This document shows positions 20,950 to 29,039 of a stretch of 50,564 nucleotides of DNA, piece after piece; the stretch's first letter is position 1, and each line of letters begins with the position of its first letter. Source of the stretch: Acidovorax sp. (GTDB taxonomy: Bacteria; Pseudomonadota; Gammaproteobacteria; Burkholderiales; Burkholderiaceae_C). The stretch spans positions 1 to 50,564 of the forward strand of contig NZ_JADHVT010000020.1 of the NCBI RefSeq assembly GCF_016783915.1, in the 5' to 3' direction. The notes under the pieces were generated by a model. The model made no database searches, was not told where the DNA came from, and saw only the letters and a list, made by a program, of their open reading frames with translations. Made by a program: the position numbers and the translations under genes.

Positions 20950-21606
20950 TCAGGCCTGCGCCACCTGCTGCAGCAGCGCGTCGAAGTTGCCGTGCAGGGC
21001 CTGGCTGCCCAGCACGCGGCGGCGGCCGGTGGAGGCGTCGCCCACCGCCAGTTGCGGAACGCCCTGCGCACCCAGGTCTTGCATGTCGGCGCGGGCGGCG
21101 GCCACGCGCTGCAGCATGGCAGCGCGCAGGGCATCGGTGGGCTCGCGCACCAGGGTTGCAGCGCCGTGCAGGCCCAGGGTGCCCAGCACATCGGCCAGCA
21201 CCGTGGTCACCGTGGTGTCGAGCCCGTCCACATACCGTGCGTGCTGAAAGGCGTGCAGTGCCTCCAGCTCGCGCGCGGGCTCGGTCTGCGCCACTGCGGT
21301 GAGGGCCAGCGTGGCGGGGCCCGAGTCAAAACGCCCGGTCGGCTGGCCCAGCACCTGGTCGCGGTAGGCCGGACTGAACGGCTGGCCGGTGAGCTGCGCG
21401 ATGCGCTGATCGTTCGACCAGGCGTAGGCCGCAAATTGCGCGTCCATGGGCCGTGCGCCTGCACCCGCAAACAGGCCGGTGGGCGCCAGCGCTACCTGTA
21501 CGCCGGGCGTGGCTTGCAGGCGGGCCAGCACCGGGGCGGCGGCATAGCACCAGCCGCACAGGGGGTCGAACAGGTAGGTGACCGTGGTGGGTTGCATGGA
21601 GGGCAT
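20950..21606 (-). CDS. DsbA-family (FrnE-like) oxidoreductase
   Basis: The 218-residue protein has a thioredoxin-fold N-terminus with the active site CGWC (residues 17-20, in FDPLCGWCYAAAPVL), a helical insert, and the cis-proline segment GVPQLAVG near residue 183. There is no signal peptide, so unlike periplasmic DsbA it probably acts in the cytoplasm, as the FrnE group does. An ATG three codons downstream (MQPTT) is an equally possible start. It begins 3 bp after the stop of the 90-residue gene and is almost certainly co-transcribed with it. Confidence 0.88.
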   Translation of the reverse strand: MPSMQPTTVTYLFDPLCGWCYAAAPVLARLQATPGVQVALAPTGLFAGAGARPMDAQFAAYAWSNDQRIAQLTGQPFSPAYRDQVLGQPTGRFDSGPATLALTAVAQTEPARELEALHAFQHARYVDGLDTTVTTVLADVLGTLGLHGAATLVREPTDALRAAMLQRVAAARADMQDLGAQGVPQLAVGDASTGRRRVLGSQALHGNFDALLQQVAQA

Positions 21607-21609
21607 GGG

Positions 21610-21882
21610 TCAGGGTCTTTCTTCAGAGTCTGAGGATGTGGCGGCTGCCAGCGCAGCTTCAAAGGCGGCAATCTCCTGGGCCAGCGTGCCCCGGCTGCGG
21701 AAGTGGCGGGCAGCGCGGTCGTACCAGTTTTCGGCGTCTTCCAGGTCGCCCTCCTGCAGGTGCAGGATGCCGTGCAGCCACGCTGCGAGCATGGAGCCGT
21801 CGTGCTGCACCAGATCGTGCGCCGCGTTCCAGCGCCCGGCGTGCAGATGCTGCAGGACTTGTTGGAGCGGGTGCGTGGTCAC
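21610..21882 (-). CDS. Hypothetical helical protein, 90 residues, TPR-like
   Basis: The sequence is alpha-helical throughout, with paired helices rich in Trp and Ala: AGRWNAAHDLVQHDGS, AWLHGILHLQEGDLEDAENWYDRAA. The second pair resembles a tetratricopeptide-type repeat in residue spacing. I recall similar small proteins in related betaproteobacteria but know of no function. It lies directly upstream of the DsbA-family gene (3 bp) and 49 bp after the metallo-beta-lactamase-fold gene on the same strand, so the three may form one transcript. Confidence 0.72.
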   Translation of the reverse strand: MTTHPLQQVLQHLHAGRWNAAHDLVQHDGSMLAAWLHGILHLQEGDLEDAENWYDRAARHFRSRGTLAQEIAAFEAALAAATSSDSEERP

Positions 21883-21931
21883 GATCTGGTTCCTTTCAAC
21901 AACTTGCTTTGACAGCTTTCAGCACGTCATC

Positions 21932-22798
21932 TCACCACTTCATCTCGCCCTTGTTGACCTTGGCGCCGATGTCCAGCGACAGGCCCATGGGCGCTGCGGG
22001 GTAGGCCTTTTTCATCGCGTCGATGAGTTCGGCGCTGGTTTGGGTGGCGGCGGCGTTCTTCTCAAACGCTTGCAGGTAGCCCTTGGTGTAGCTGATGTTG
22101 GCAGCGTCCAGCGCGCCACCGGCGGGCATGTGGCCGGGCACCACCACCGTGGGCTGCAACGCGGCCATTTCGTCGAGCTGGGCCACCCAGGCGCTGCGCT
22201 CGGCCACGGTTTGCGTGTCGGCCGTCCACACATGGGTGTTGGTGCCAAACACGCCGATGGTGCCGACCACGGCCTTGATGGACGGGATCCACGCATACGG
22301 GCGGTGCGCCAGCAGGCCGGTGGTGCCACGGATCTCGACTGTCTGACCGTCCACGCTCAGCGTGTTGCCGGCGATGGCCTTGGGCAGCACGGGCGTGCGC
22401 GGTGCATTGGCGCCCATCTTGGGGCCCCAGAACGAGAGCTTGGTGGCGAGCTTGGCGTTGATCTTCTCCAGCACGGCGGGCGTGGTCACCATGTCGGCCT
22501 TGGGGAAGATTTCTTTCAGCGTTTCCACGCCAAAGTAATAGTCGGGGTCGGCCTGGCTCACGTAGATGGTCTTCAGCTCTTTGCCGGTGTCGAGCACGTT
22601 GGCTGCAATGCGCAGCGCGTCGGCACGGGTAAAGCCAGCGTCGATGACCATGGCTTCTTTGTCGCCATAGACCAGCGTGGAGTTGACGTTGAAGCTGTTG
22701 CCATCGGCGTTGTAGACCTTGACCTGCAGCGGCTGGGCGGCCTGGGCGCCGGTGAAGGCAACGGCGAAGGTGGCGGCGATGAGGGTGGTGCGGAACAT
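21932..22798 (-). CDS. Exported metallo-beta-lactamase-fold protein with degenerate metal site
   Basis: The 288-residue protein has a signal peptide (residues 1-20, cut near AQA-AQP). It has an MBL-fold layout: ALVYG-type first strands, VIDAGFTRADAL, the motif-II region at residues 81-90, and VVVPGHMPAGG. In active MBL enzymes motif II reads HxHxDH; here it is SQADPDYYFG, so the three histidines are replaced by Gln, Asp and Tyr and only the aspartate remains. The protein may bind metal differently, or act as a non-catalytic binding protein. It is divergent from a LysR regulator, with a paired operator between them that probably controls it. Confidence 0.83.
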   Translation of the reverse strand: MFRTTLIAATFAVAFTGAQAAQPLQVKVYNADGNSFNVNSTLVYGDKEAMVIDAGFTRADALRIAANVLDTGKELKTIYVSQADPDYYFGVETLKEIFPKADMVTTPAVLEKINAKLATKLSFWGPKMGANAPRTPVLPKAIAGNTLSVDGQTVEIRGTTGLLAHRPYAWIPSIKAVVGTIGVFGTNTHVWTADTQTVAERSAWVAQLDEMAALQPTVVVPGHMPAGGALDAANISYTKGYLQAFEKNAAATQTSAELIDAMKKAYPAAPMGLSLDIGAKVNKGEMKW

Positions 22799-22858
22799 GG
22801 TGGTTTCTCCAGGGTTTTGAGAGGTTGGATAGATGACGGAATGAAGTTTATTTGCGCC

Positions 22859-22916
22859 AATCGATCCAATAAACCCGATAATTCGCGCATATTTGTTTCA
22901 TAAATCGATCAAATAA
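22859..22916. promoter_or_regulatory. Paired operator of the LysR-type regulator
   Basis: AATCGATCCAATAA (22859-22872) and AATCGATCAAATAA (22903-22916) differ at one base and lie 44 bp apart, about four helical turns. Each holds the palindrome ATCGAT. The second copy ends six bases before the LysR start codon. Binding of a LysR tetramer to both would bend the DNA in the divergent promoter region, as is usual for the family. Confidence 0.65.
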
Positions 22917-22922
22917 CCCCCT

Positions 22923-23816
22923 ATGGACCGCCTGACCGCCATGCATGTGTTTGCCGAAGTCGCCACCAGCGGCAGCTTCAGCGCCACGGCCGACAAGCTG
23001 GACATGTCACGCGCCATGGTCACGCGCTATGTGGGCGAGATGGAGCAGTGGCTGCAGGCCCGCCTGCTGCAGCGCACCACCCGCAGCGTGACGTTGACCG
23101 ACGCGGGCGAACACGCGCTGCGCCGCTGCCAGCAGATGCTGGCGCTGTCGCAAGACCTGGAAGAAGAAACCGCCACCACCACCGAGGGCGCGCTGCGCGG
23201 GCAGCTGCGGCTGACCTGCAGCGTGTCGTTTGCGTTTGCGCAGATGGGTGCGGCGATTGCCGACTTTCTGGCGCAACACCCGCAACTCAAAATCGACCTG
23301 GACGCGAGCGAGGGATCGCTGAACCTGGTCGAAAAGCGCATCGACCTGGCCATCCGCATCAGCGCCGAGCCCGACCCGCTGCTCATCGGCCGGCCGCTGG
23401 CCCGCTGCGATTCGGCCCTGGTGGCCTCCCCCGCCTACCTGGCCGCGCACGGCGTGCCGCAGCAACCTGCCGACCTGGCGCAGCACCGGTGCCTGAGCTA
23501 TGCCAACTTTGGCAAAAGCGTATGGCAGCTGACGCAGGGCGATGTGGTGGAGCGTGTGGGCGTGAGCGGCCATTTCAGCGCCAACGAGGCCACCACGCTG
23601 ATGCGCGCCGCGCTGGCGGGCGGTGGCATTGCGATGCAACCGACCTATCTGGTCAACCCGTATCTGCACTGCGGCGAGTTGCAGGCCGTGCTGCCGGGCT
23701 GGGACTTGCCGGCAATGACGATCTACGCGCTGTACCCGTCACGCAGGCACTTGTCACCTGCAGTGCGAGCGCTGCTGGATTTTTTGGTGGAACGGTTTGC
23801 AGGGGTGCCGTGGTGA
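22923..23816 (+). CDS. LysR-family transcriptional regulator
   Basis: The 297-residue protein has the standard N-terminal winged helix (residues 1-60: MHVFAEVATSGSFSATADKL, then RTTRSVTLTDAGE) and a type 2 periplasmic-binding-protein effector domain (about 90-295). The HTH sequence with MSRAMVTRYVGEME puts it near the group that often controls a single divergent gene. Here that gene is the exported MBL-fold protein. The leader is extremely short, since the second operator half ends at 22916. The effector is unknown. Confidence 0.94.
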   Translation: MDRLTAMHVFAEVATSGSFSATADKLDMSRAMVTRYVGEMEQWLQARLLQRTTRSVTLTDAGEHALRRCQQMLALSQDLEEETATTTEGALRGQLRLTCSVSFAFAQMGAAIADFLAQHPQLKIDLDASEGSLNLVEKRIDLAIRISAEPDPLLIGRPLARCDSALVASPAYLAAHGVPQQPADLAQHRCLSYANFGKSVWQLTQGDVVERVGVSGHFSANEATTLMRAALAGGGIAMQPTYLVNPYLHCGELQAVLPGWDLPAMTIYALYPSRRHLSPAVRALLDFLVERFAGVPW

Positions 23817-23838
23817 GGGTGGCTGGACAGCCAGAAAT

Positions 23839-23896
23839 CGCTACGCTTTTGATAGCTACTCAGGCATATTCCTCTAGCGCATCCGGCCACTTTGGT
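23839..23896 (-). repeat. Dispersed repeat copy 6, intergenic
   Basis: Read on the minus strand, it runs from AACCAAAGTGGCCGGATGCG through GCTAGAGGAATATGCC to AGCTATCAAAAGCGTAGC. It lies between the intact LysR gene and the LysR remnant. Confidence 0.8.
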
Positions 23897-23952
23897 TAGA
23901 AAAGACCCTCACCTTTGCAGGAGAGGGTGCAATGCCCGGCGCCACCACCTGA

Positions 23953-24162
23953 GCGCTGGAGGGCCACGGCGTGCTGATGCGATCCGAATGGGACGTGGCG
24001 GTCCACCTTTCCGCAGGCCGCTTGCTGCGCGTGCTACCAACATGGTCGCTGCCGGCGGCCGACGTGACGCTGGTCTACCCCACACGCAGCGATCTGTCGG
24101 CCAAGATGCGCGCGCTGACGGACTTCCTGCGGGAGTGGTTCTCAGCACTGCCGCGTGCATGA
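23953..24162 (+). pseudogene. C-terminal fragment of a second LysR-type regulator
   Basis: The open stretch begins right after an in-frame stop and reads EGHGVLMRSEWDV, then GRLLRVLPTWSLPAADVTL and YPTRSDLSAKMRALTDFL, ending PRA and stop. This aligns by eye with the last 50-60 residues of the intact LysR neighbour (GELQAVLPGWDLPAMTIYAL, YPSRRHLSPAVRALLDFL) but is clearly diverged, so it is a paralogue rather than a recent copy. The DNA-binding domain is missing. A GTG at 23971 could start a 63-residue peptide, but I see no reason to think it is made. Confidence 0.8.
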
Positions 24163-24238
24163 AGGCCAGCAGGCCGGAAGACATCGCGCGGACTGGAGCC
24201 ACGGCTTGAGATTTCTGCGGATGTGCCGATAACCCGAC

Positions 24239-24589
24239 ATGCAGATCTCAAGTGCAACCCCATCGACGGGCACAGCGTCCAGCGCCAGTGCAGCCAGCAA
24301 CATCAACAAGCTGCAAAAACGGATGCGCGAACTGACAGACGAACTGCGCAACGTTGCGGGACAGGACATGGAGGCAAAGGCCAAGCAGGAGAAGGTCAAA
24401 CTGCTGCAGGCCCAGATCCAGATGGTGCAGCAACAGATAGCCGCCATCCAGCGCCAGATGCAGCAAGAGCAGATGGACCGGGCCCAGGCACAGCAACAGG
24501 CCAAGGCCAGCCAGCAGCCACGATCCACCCCGGTGAACAAGCCGCAGAGCCTGCCTGGGTTGGGAGAGTCGGTCGATACCTTTGCTTAG
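24239..24589 (+). CDS. FlxA-like coiled-coil protein
   Basis: The 116-residue protein starts with a Ser/Thr/Ala-rich stretch and then forms a Gln-rich coiled coil from about residue 20 to 90 (INKLQKRMRELTDELRNVAG, LQAQIQMVQQQIAAIQRQMQ). The pattern fits the FlxA-like family (PF14282 from memory), small proteins whose E. coli member is linked to flagellar sigma-28 control; a flagellar role is not shown here. No signal peptide or membrane segment is present. It follows the LysR remnant by 77 bp and is convergent with the frameshifted gene downstream. I see no flagellar promoter. Confidence 0.75.
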   Translation: MQISSATPSTGTASSASAASNINKLQKRMRELTDELRNVAGQDMEAKAKQEKVKLLQAQIQMVQQQIAAIQRQMQQEQMDRAQAQQQAKASQQPRSTPVNKPQSLPGLGESVDTFA

Positions 24590-24652
24590 TGCTGTGGCAC
24601 TGCGCGAGGACATGCCACGGAGCATGCAGCCTCACGCAGTTCTGGATAGCGA

Positions 24653-25275
24653 CTAGGGCCTGTTCACCAAGGTCAGCGTGGCAAACGGCAGGTGGTGCAT
24701 CAGCTCGCGCAACACCAGCAGCGTGCCCGCAAAGACAGGATCCTCCGGCAGGCCTTCGTGTGCTGCGGGGCGCCCCTCGGCCACAGCGGCCAGGCGGTTG
24801 AAGAGACGCTCCATGGCCTCCAGCGTCAGCACGCGCTGGGCCCCCGGCGGCACGCCCGCCAAGGTGGCCAGGTCATGCAACGCCGCATCTGCAGACCATG
24901 GGGTCCACACCTGCCCGCCCGGCAGCAAGCCTTGCAGTTGCTGGTGGGCCACATGGACTTCATCCTCCACCACCGCAATGGCGTTTTCCAGCTCCAGAGG
25001 AGTGGGCACGGCATGGCGGAAAAACTGGCGTGCAATGCGCTCGCCACCCAGCGGCAGACTCAGCCGCACAGAAGGCATGGGGGTATCTACCCCAGCAGCC
25101 CAGAGCACCTGGCGAGGCCCAGGTGCAAGCCACAGCTCCACGCACCCGGCGGGCCGTTGCGCCGCGCCTGCTGGTAGCTGCGTGTGGCCGGGTCGTCGGC
25201 AGCAAGACTGTGTTGCTGCGCCTGTGCCAAGGCTGCTGGGAGTGAAGAAAAGGATGGAGAACTGGGCTGGTTCAC
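24653..25275 (-). pseudogene. Conserved hypothetical gene with an apparent frameshift near 25147
   Basis: A GTG at 25275 has a near-perfect Shine-Dalgarno sequence (AAGGAGGT) directly upstream and opens VNQPSSPSFSSLPAALAQAQ, continuing to QARRNGPPG. That frame then loses sense. The protein-like sequence resumes one frame over as CVELWLAPGPRQVLWAAG and runs to the stop with MPSVRLSLPLGGERIARQFF, LELENAIAVVEDEVHVA and GTLLVLRELMHHLPFATLTL. The switch lies at a G-run (GGGTGCG on the minus strand, about 25144-25150); one extra G would restore a single frame of roughly 207 residues. It could be a true mutation or a sequencing error. I recall similar unnamed proteins in betaproteobacteria. The MPSVRL start could still give a shorter product. 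Confidence 0.7.
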
Positions 25276-25603
25276 GGGACCTCCTTGATGACAGAGCAGC
25301 CAAAAGCGGGATGGTGGAGAGGCCCCACTGCCGTTGCCCTGCAGCACTCTAACCCCGCACGGGGCAGGCTGCATGCACACATGGGTGACAACGCACAGGA
25401 CATGCGGCACGCGGGCTGCTCAATGCCCACGCTACGGCAACAACGACCGGCCAGGGACACCAGACCCGCCACACCGCCGACACCGGGCGCCAGCGCCTTC
25501 CTACACCGGGCGCATTCCACGGTCCCTACAGTCGGTTACGAGGAGAAGGGCACAGCCAGCGCGCTGGCCCCAACACCAGAACCCACACACAGGAGAACCC
25601 GCC
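25276..25603. other. Non-coding stretch before the lipocalin gene
   Basis: These 328 bp separate two divergent genes. The left part holds the ribosome-binding site of the minus-strand gene (AAGGAGGT at 25280-25287). A perfect 14-base palindrome, GCCAGCGCGCTGGC, sits at 25555-25568, about 36 bp before the lipocalin ATG; it could be an operator or a hairpin in the leader. I cannot point to a convincing -35/-10 pair. Confidence 0.5.
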
Positions 25604-26203
25604 ATGCAAGTCATCCGCACCGCGCCCCGCCGCTCCCCCTGGCCGCTCATCGTGGGCGCGGCTGCGTTGATGGGCGTGCTGGTGCTGTCGGCGTGCTCAA
25701 CGCCACGCACGCCAGATGGCGTGCAACCCGTCACGGGCTTTGACGTGGACCGGTATGCAGGGCACTGGCACGAGCTGGCGCGCATTGAAAACTCGTTTGA
25801 GCGGGGACTGACCCAGGCCAGCGCCACGTATAGCCGCAATGCGGACAACACCATCAAGGTGGTGAACCGAGGGTACGACCCGGTGCGCAAGCAGTGGAGA
25901 GAGGCCGAAGGCCGGGCGGAGTTTGTGGGCAGCCCCGACCGGGCCGCACTCAAGGTGTCGTTCTTCGGACCGTTCTATGGCGGCTACAACGTTGTGGCGC
26001 TGGACGAAAACTACCAGTGGGCGATGGTGGTGGGCTCCAGCACCGACTACCTGTGGGTACTGTCACGCACCCCCACCCTGCCCTGGCATGTGCGCGAACA
26101 CCTGATGGAGCGCGCGAAGGCCCTGGGAGTGGATGTGAGCAAGATCGTCTGGGCGCAGCCCGGTGCAGAGAAACATGCGCGCCGGGTGGCGGTCAGGACC
26201 TGA
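25604..26203 (+). CDS. Outer-membrane lipocalin (Blc-like)
   Basis: The 199-residue lipoprotein has an extended basic N-terminus, a hydrophobic segment and a lipobox LSAC (cysteine at about residue 31). The lipocalin signature follows: DVDRYAGHWHELARIENSFE, the bacterial form of the GxW motif, then YSRNADNTIKVVNRGYD and the barrel-closing DYLWVLSRTPTL. Bacterial lipocalins of the Blc type bind fatty acids or lysophospholipids at the outer membrane. AGGAG lies eight bases before the ATG. Usual family length is about 175; the extra length is the long N-terminus. It stands alone, convergent with the yej operon. Confidence 0.93.
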   Translation: MQVIRTAPRRSPWPLIVGAAALMGVLVLSACSTPRTPDGVQPVTGFDVDRYAGHWHELARIENSFERGLTQASATYSRNADNTIKVVNRGYDPVRKQWREAEGRAEFVGSPDRAALKVSFFGPFYGGYNVVALDENYQWAMVVGSSTDYLWVLSRTPTLPWHVREHLMERAKALGVDVSKIVWAQPGAEKHARRVAVRT

Positions 26204-26271
26204 TGACAGCGCAGCGGGGCCTGAAGGCTTGCGGCGCCCAGTGAACAGCTCGGCGCCGACGGCACCAGACA

Positions 26272-26327
26272 ATCAAAATTGATAGCAGCCAGCGCATGTT
26301 GCACTAGCGCCTGCGGCAGATTTGGCC
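26272..26327 (-). repeat. Dispersed repeat copy 7, intergenic
   Basis: On the minus strand it runs from GGCCAAATCTGCCGCAGGCG through CTAGTGCAACATGCGC to TGCTATCAATTTTGAT. It lies between the convergent lipocalin and yejF genes and ends seven bases before the yejF stop. Confidence 0.8.
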
Positions 26328-26333
26328 TGAAAC

Positions 26334-27968
26334 TCACCCACCAGGCACTGTGGCGGCAGCTACCAGACGCTGGGTGTACGGGTGCTGAGGGGCATCCAGC
26401 ACATCGGCCACGCTGCCACTTTCTAGCACTGCGCCGTCCTTCATCACCACCACATCGTGCGCCATGGCGCGGATCACATCCACGTCGTGGGTGATGAGCA
26501 GGTAGCTCAGGCCCTTTTCTTTTTGCAGGCGCTGCAGCAGGCCCAGCACCTGCTGCTGGATGGTCACATCGAGGGCGCTGGTGGGCTCGTCCAGCACCAG
26601 CACCTGCGGCTGCACGATGAGGGCACGCGCAATGGCCAGGCGCTGGCGCTGGCCGCCCGAAAATTCATGGGGGTAGCGCTCAAGAAGGCGCGGGTACTGG
26701 GTCTCGGCCAGGCCCACCTCGTCCAGCGCGGCCTCGACGCGCACGCGGCGCTGGGCCACGGTCAGTGTGGGCTCGTGCACCTTCAGGCCCTCGCCCACGA
26801 TCTCTTCGACAGTAAGGCGCGGTGACAGCGATGAGAACGGGTCTTGAAACACCACCTGCACCCGGCGGCGCAGCTGCTGGTTGGCGGGTGTGTTGCGCGT
26901 GGCGGGCTGTTGCCACGCCTGCCCTCCCACCTGCAACTCCCCCGCGTATGGCAGCAGTCCCAGGATAGCCTGCGCCAGCGTGGACTTGCCCGAGCCGGAT
27001 TCGCCCACCACCCCCAGCGTCTGCCCCGGCAGCAGTTGCAGCGTGGCGCCCTGCACGGCCACAAACTCGCCTTTCTTGAACCAGCCCTGGATGCCCGGCA
27101 GTGGCGTGGGGTAGACCACGCGCAGGTCCTGCGTCAGCACCACCGGCGCAGTGCCTGCAGGCGGGTCTGCCTCGACCACATCACGGCGCGGCTGGCTGGC
27201 GATCAAACGGCGGGTGTAGGCATGCTGGGGCGCGCCGAACACGTCGGCCACCGGGCCTTGCTCTACCAGCACACCCTGCTCCATCACAGCCACGCGATCG
27301 GCAAAGCGGCGCACCAGGTTAAGGTCGTGCGTAATCAGCAGCACTGCCATGCCGGTCTGGCGTTGCAGGTCGCTCAGCAGGTCCAGGATCTGGCCGCGCA
27401 AGGTCACGTCGAGCGCAGTGGTGGGCTCGTCGGCCAGTAGCAACTTGGGGCTGCTGGCCAGGGCCATGGCGATCATGGCGCGCTGGCGCTGGCCGCCCGA
27501 GAGCTGGTGTGGAAAGCTGTTGGCGCGGCGCGCGGGCTCGGGGATGCCAGTCTGCGCCAGCAGCTCGATGGCGGCTTGCGCGCACTGGGCGCCGGTGAGT
27601 CCCTTCTTGAGCAGGAGGATTTCGGCGATCTGCTGGCCTATCGTCATCAGCGGGTTGAGCGCGGTCATGGGCTCCTGGAACACCATGGCGATGTCGCCAC
27701 CACGCACACCACGCATCTCGCGCTCGGTCATCGCCAGCAAGTCGCCACGCCCTTGCAGCAGGGCCTGGCCGGTGATGGCAGCATTGCCCGCCAACCGCAG
27801 CAGGCTCAGCGCGGTGATGGTCTTGCCCGAGCCTGACTCGCCCACCAGCGCCAGCTTTTCGCCCGCGGCCAACGAGAAGTTGACGCCGCGCACCACCTCT
27901 TTGGCGCCAAAACGCACATGCAGGTCGTGGACTTCGAGCAGCGCGGGTTTCATGGCCGATGCCGTCAT
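26334..27968 (-). CDS. yejF: Peptide ABC importer ATPase with two ATP-binding domains (YejF type)
   Basis: The 544-residue protein fuses two ATPase domains. The first has Walker A GESGSGKT, signature LSGGQRQRAMIA and Walker B LLLADEPT; the second has GESGSGKST, FSGGQRQRLAIARAL and VLVLDEPTSALDV. The D-loops and H-loops (LLITHDLN, LLITHDVD) are intact in both. Fused double ATPases of this type energise the YejABEF importer of microcin C-like and other short peptides, on the cytoplasmic face. I chose the ATG at 27968, two bases after the yejE stop, rather than an upstream extension that overlaps yejE. It is the last gene of the operon. Confidence 0.95.
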   Translation of the reverse strand: MTASAMKPALLEVHDLHVRFGAKEVVRGVNFSLAAGEKLALVGESGSGKTITALSLLRLAGNAAITGQALLQGRGDLLAMTEREMRGVRGGDIAMVFQEPMTALNPLMTIGQQIAEILLLKKGLTGAQCAQAAIELLAQTGIPEPARRANSFPHQLSGGQRQRAMIAMALASSPKLLLADEPTTALDVTLRGQILDLLSDLQRQTGMAVLLITHDLNLVRRFADRVAVMEQGVLVEQGPVADVFGAPQHAYTRRLIASQPRRDVVEADPPAGTAPVVLTQDLRVVYPTPLPGIQGWFKKGEFVAVQGATLQLLPGQTLGVVGESGSGKSTLAQAILGLLPYAGELQVGGQAWQQPATRNTPANQQLRRRVQVVFQDPFSSLSPRLTVEEIVGEGLKVHEPTLTVAQRRVRVEAALDEVGLAETQYPRLLERYPHEFSGGQRQRLAIARALIVQPQVLVLDEPTSALDVTIQQQVLGLLQRLQKEKGLSYLLITHDVDVIRAMAHDVVVMKDGAVLESGSVADVLDAPQHPYTQRLVAAATVPGG

Positions 27969-27970
27969 GG

Positions 27971-29026
27971 TCACAGATCCGCCTTTCTGGGGTCCAGCGC
28001 ATCGCGCAGCGCATCCCCCATGAAGGTCAGCAGCAACAGAGTGACCACCAGCACGCCGAAGGTGGACAGCGAGATCCACCACGCATCAATGCTGTTCTTG
28101 CCCTGGCTCAGCAGCTCGCCCAGCGAGGGCGTTCCCGGCGGTACCCCCAGGCCCAGAAAATCGAGCGAAGTCAGCGCCAGAATCGCGCCGCTCATGCGGA
28201 ACGGTAAAAACGTGACCACGGGCGTGAGGCTGTTGGGCAGGATGTGGCGCCAGATGATCTGGCTGTTGCTCACGCCTAGGGCGCGCGCCGCCTTCACATA
28301 GTCAAGCTGGCGGTTGCGCAGGAACTCGGCCCGCACATAGTCCGACAGCCCCATCCAGCCAAACAGGCTCAGCAAAATGAGCAGCAGGGCAATGCTGGGC
28401 GCAAACACCGCGCTGAAGATGATGAGCAGATACAGCTCGGGCATGGAGCCCCAGATTTCGATGAAGCGCTGGAACGCCAGGTCAGTCTTGCCGCCGAAGA
28501 ACCCCTGAATGGCACCGGTGAGCATACCCAGCAGCACGCCCGTGATGGTGAGCGCCAGACCAAACAGCACGCTCACACGGAATCCGTACAGCAGCTGCGC
28601 TAGCAGGTCGCGCCCCCGGTCGTCCGTGCCCAGCCAGTTGTCGGCCGTAGGCGCCGAGGGGTTGGGCGACTTGGCAAAGTAATTGAGCGTGTTGGGGCCG
28701 TAGGGGTTCAAGGTGTACAGCGCCCAGTTGCTGCCTGCGGAGAGGCGCTCCTTGATGAAGGGGTCCAGGTAGTCGGTCGGTGTCTCGAAGTCTCCGCCGA
28801 AGGTCTTTTCGGGGTAGTCCTTGAGCATGGGGAAGTAGGTCTGTCCCTCGTATCGCACAACGAGAGGCTTGTCGTTGCTGACCAGCTCGGCGCACAGGCT
28901 CACCAGCACCAGGGCGCAGAAGATCAGCAGGCTCCAATACCCCAGGCGATTGCGCTTGAAGCGCAGCCAGGCGCGGCGGGAGGGCGAGAGCGAAGGTGAT
29001 GCGGGAGCAGAACTCATCAGGGCCAT
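27971..29026 (-). CDS. yejE: Peptide ABC importer permease (YejE type)
   Basis: The 351-residue permease has an N-terminal membrane segment (YWSLLIFCALVLVSLCAEL), a large periplasmic loop with GQTYFPMLKDYPEKTFGGDF, and five further segments. The ABC-permease EAA-type region reads YVKAARALGVSNSQIIWRHI. TDDRGRDLLAQLLYGFRVS is typical of the DppC/OppC/YejE group. Start choice is uncertain: ATG at 29026 or 29017 both fit the family N-terminus (SPSRRAWLRFKRNRLG), while a TTG at 29047 would overlap yejB. It forms the membrane channel with YejB. Confidence 0.94.
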   Translation of the reverse strand: MALMSSAPASPSLSPSRRAWLRFKRNRLGYWSLLIFCALVLVSLCAELVSNDKPLVVRYEGQTYFPMLKDYPEKTFGGDFETPTDYLDPFIKERLSAGSNWALYTLNPYGPNTLNYFAKSPNPSAPTADNWLGTDDRGRDLLAQLLYGFRVSVLFGLALTITGVLLGMLTGAIQGFFGGKTDLAFQRFIEIWGSMPELYLLIIFSAVFAPSIALLLILLSLFGWMGLSDYVRAEFLRNRQLDYVKAARALGVSNSQIIWRHILPNSLTPVVTFLPFRMSGAILALTSLDFLGLGVPPGTPSLGELLSQGKNSIDAWWISLSTFGVLVVTLLLLTFMGDALRDALDPRKADL

Positions 29027-29039
29027 GGGTCCGTTCGGG

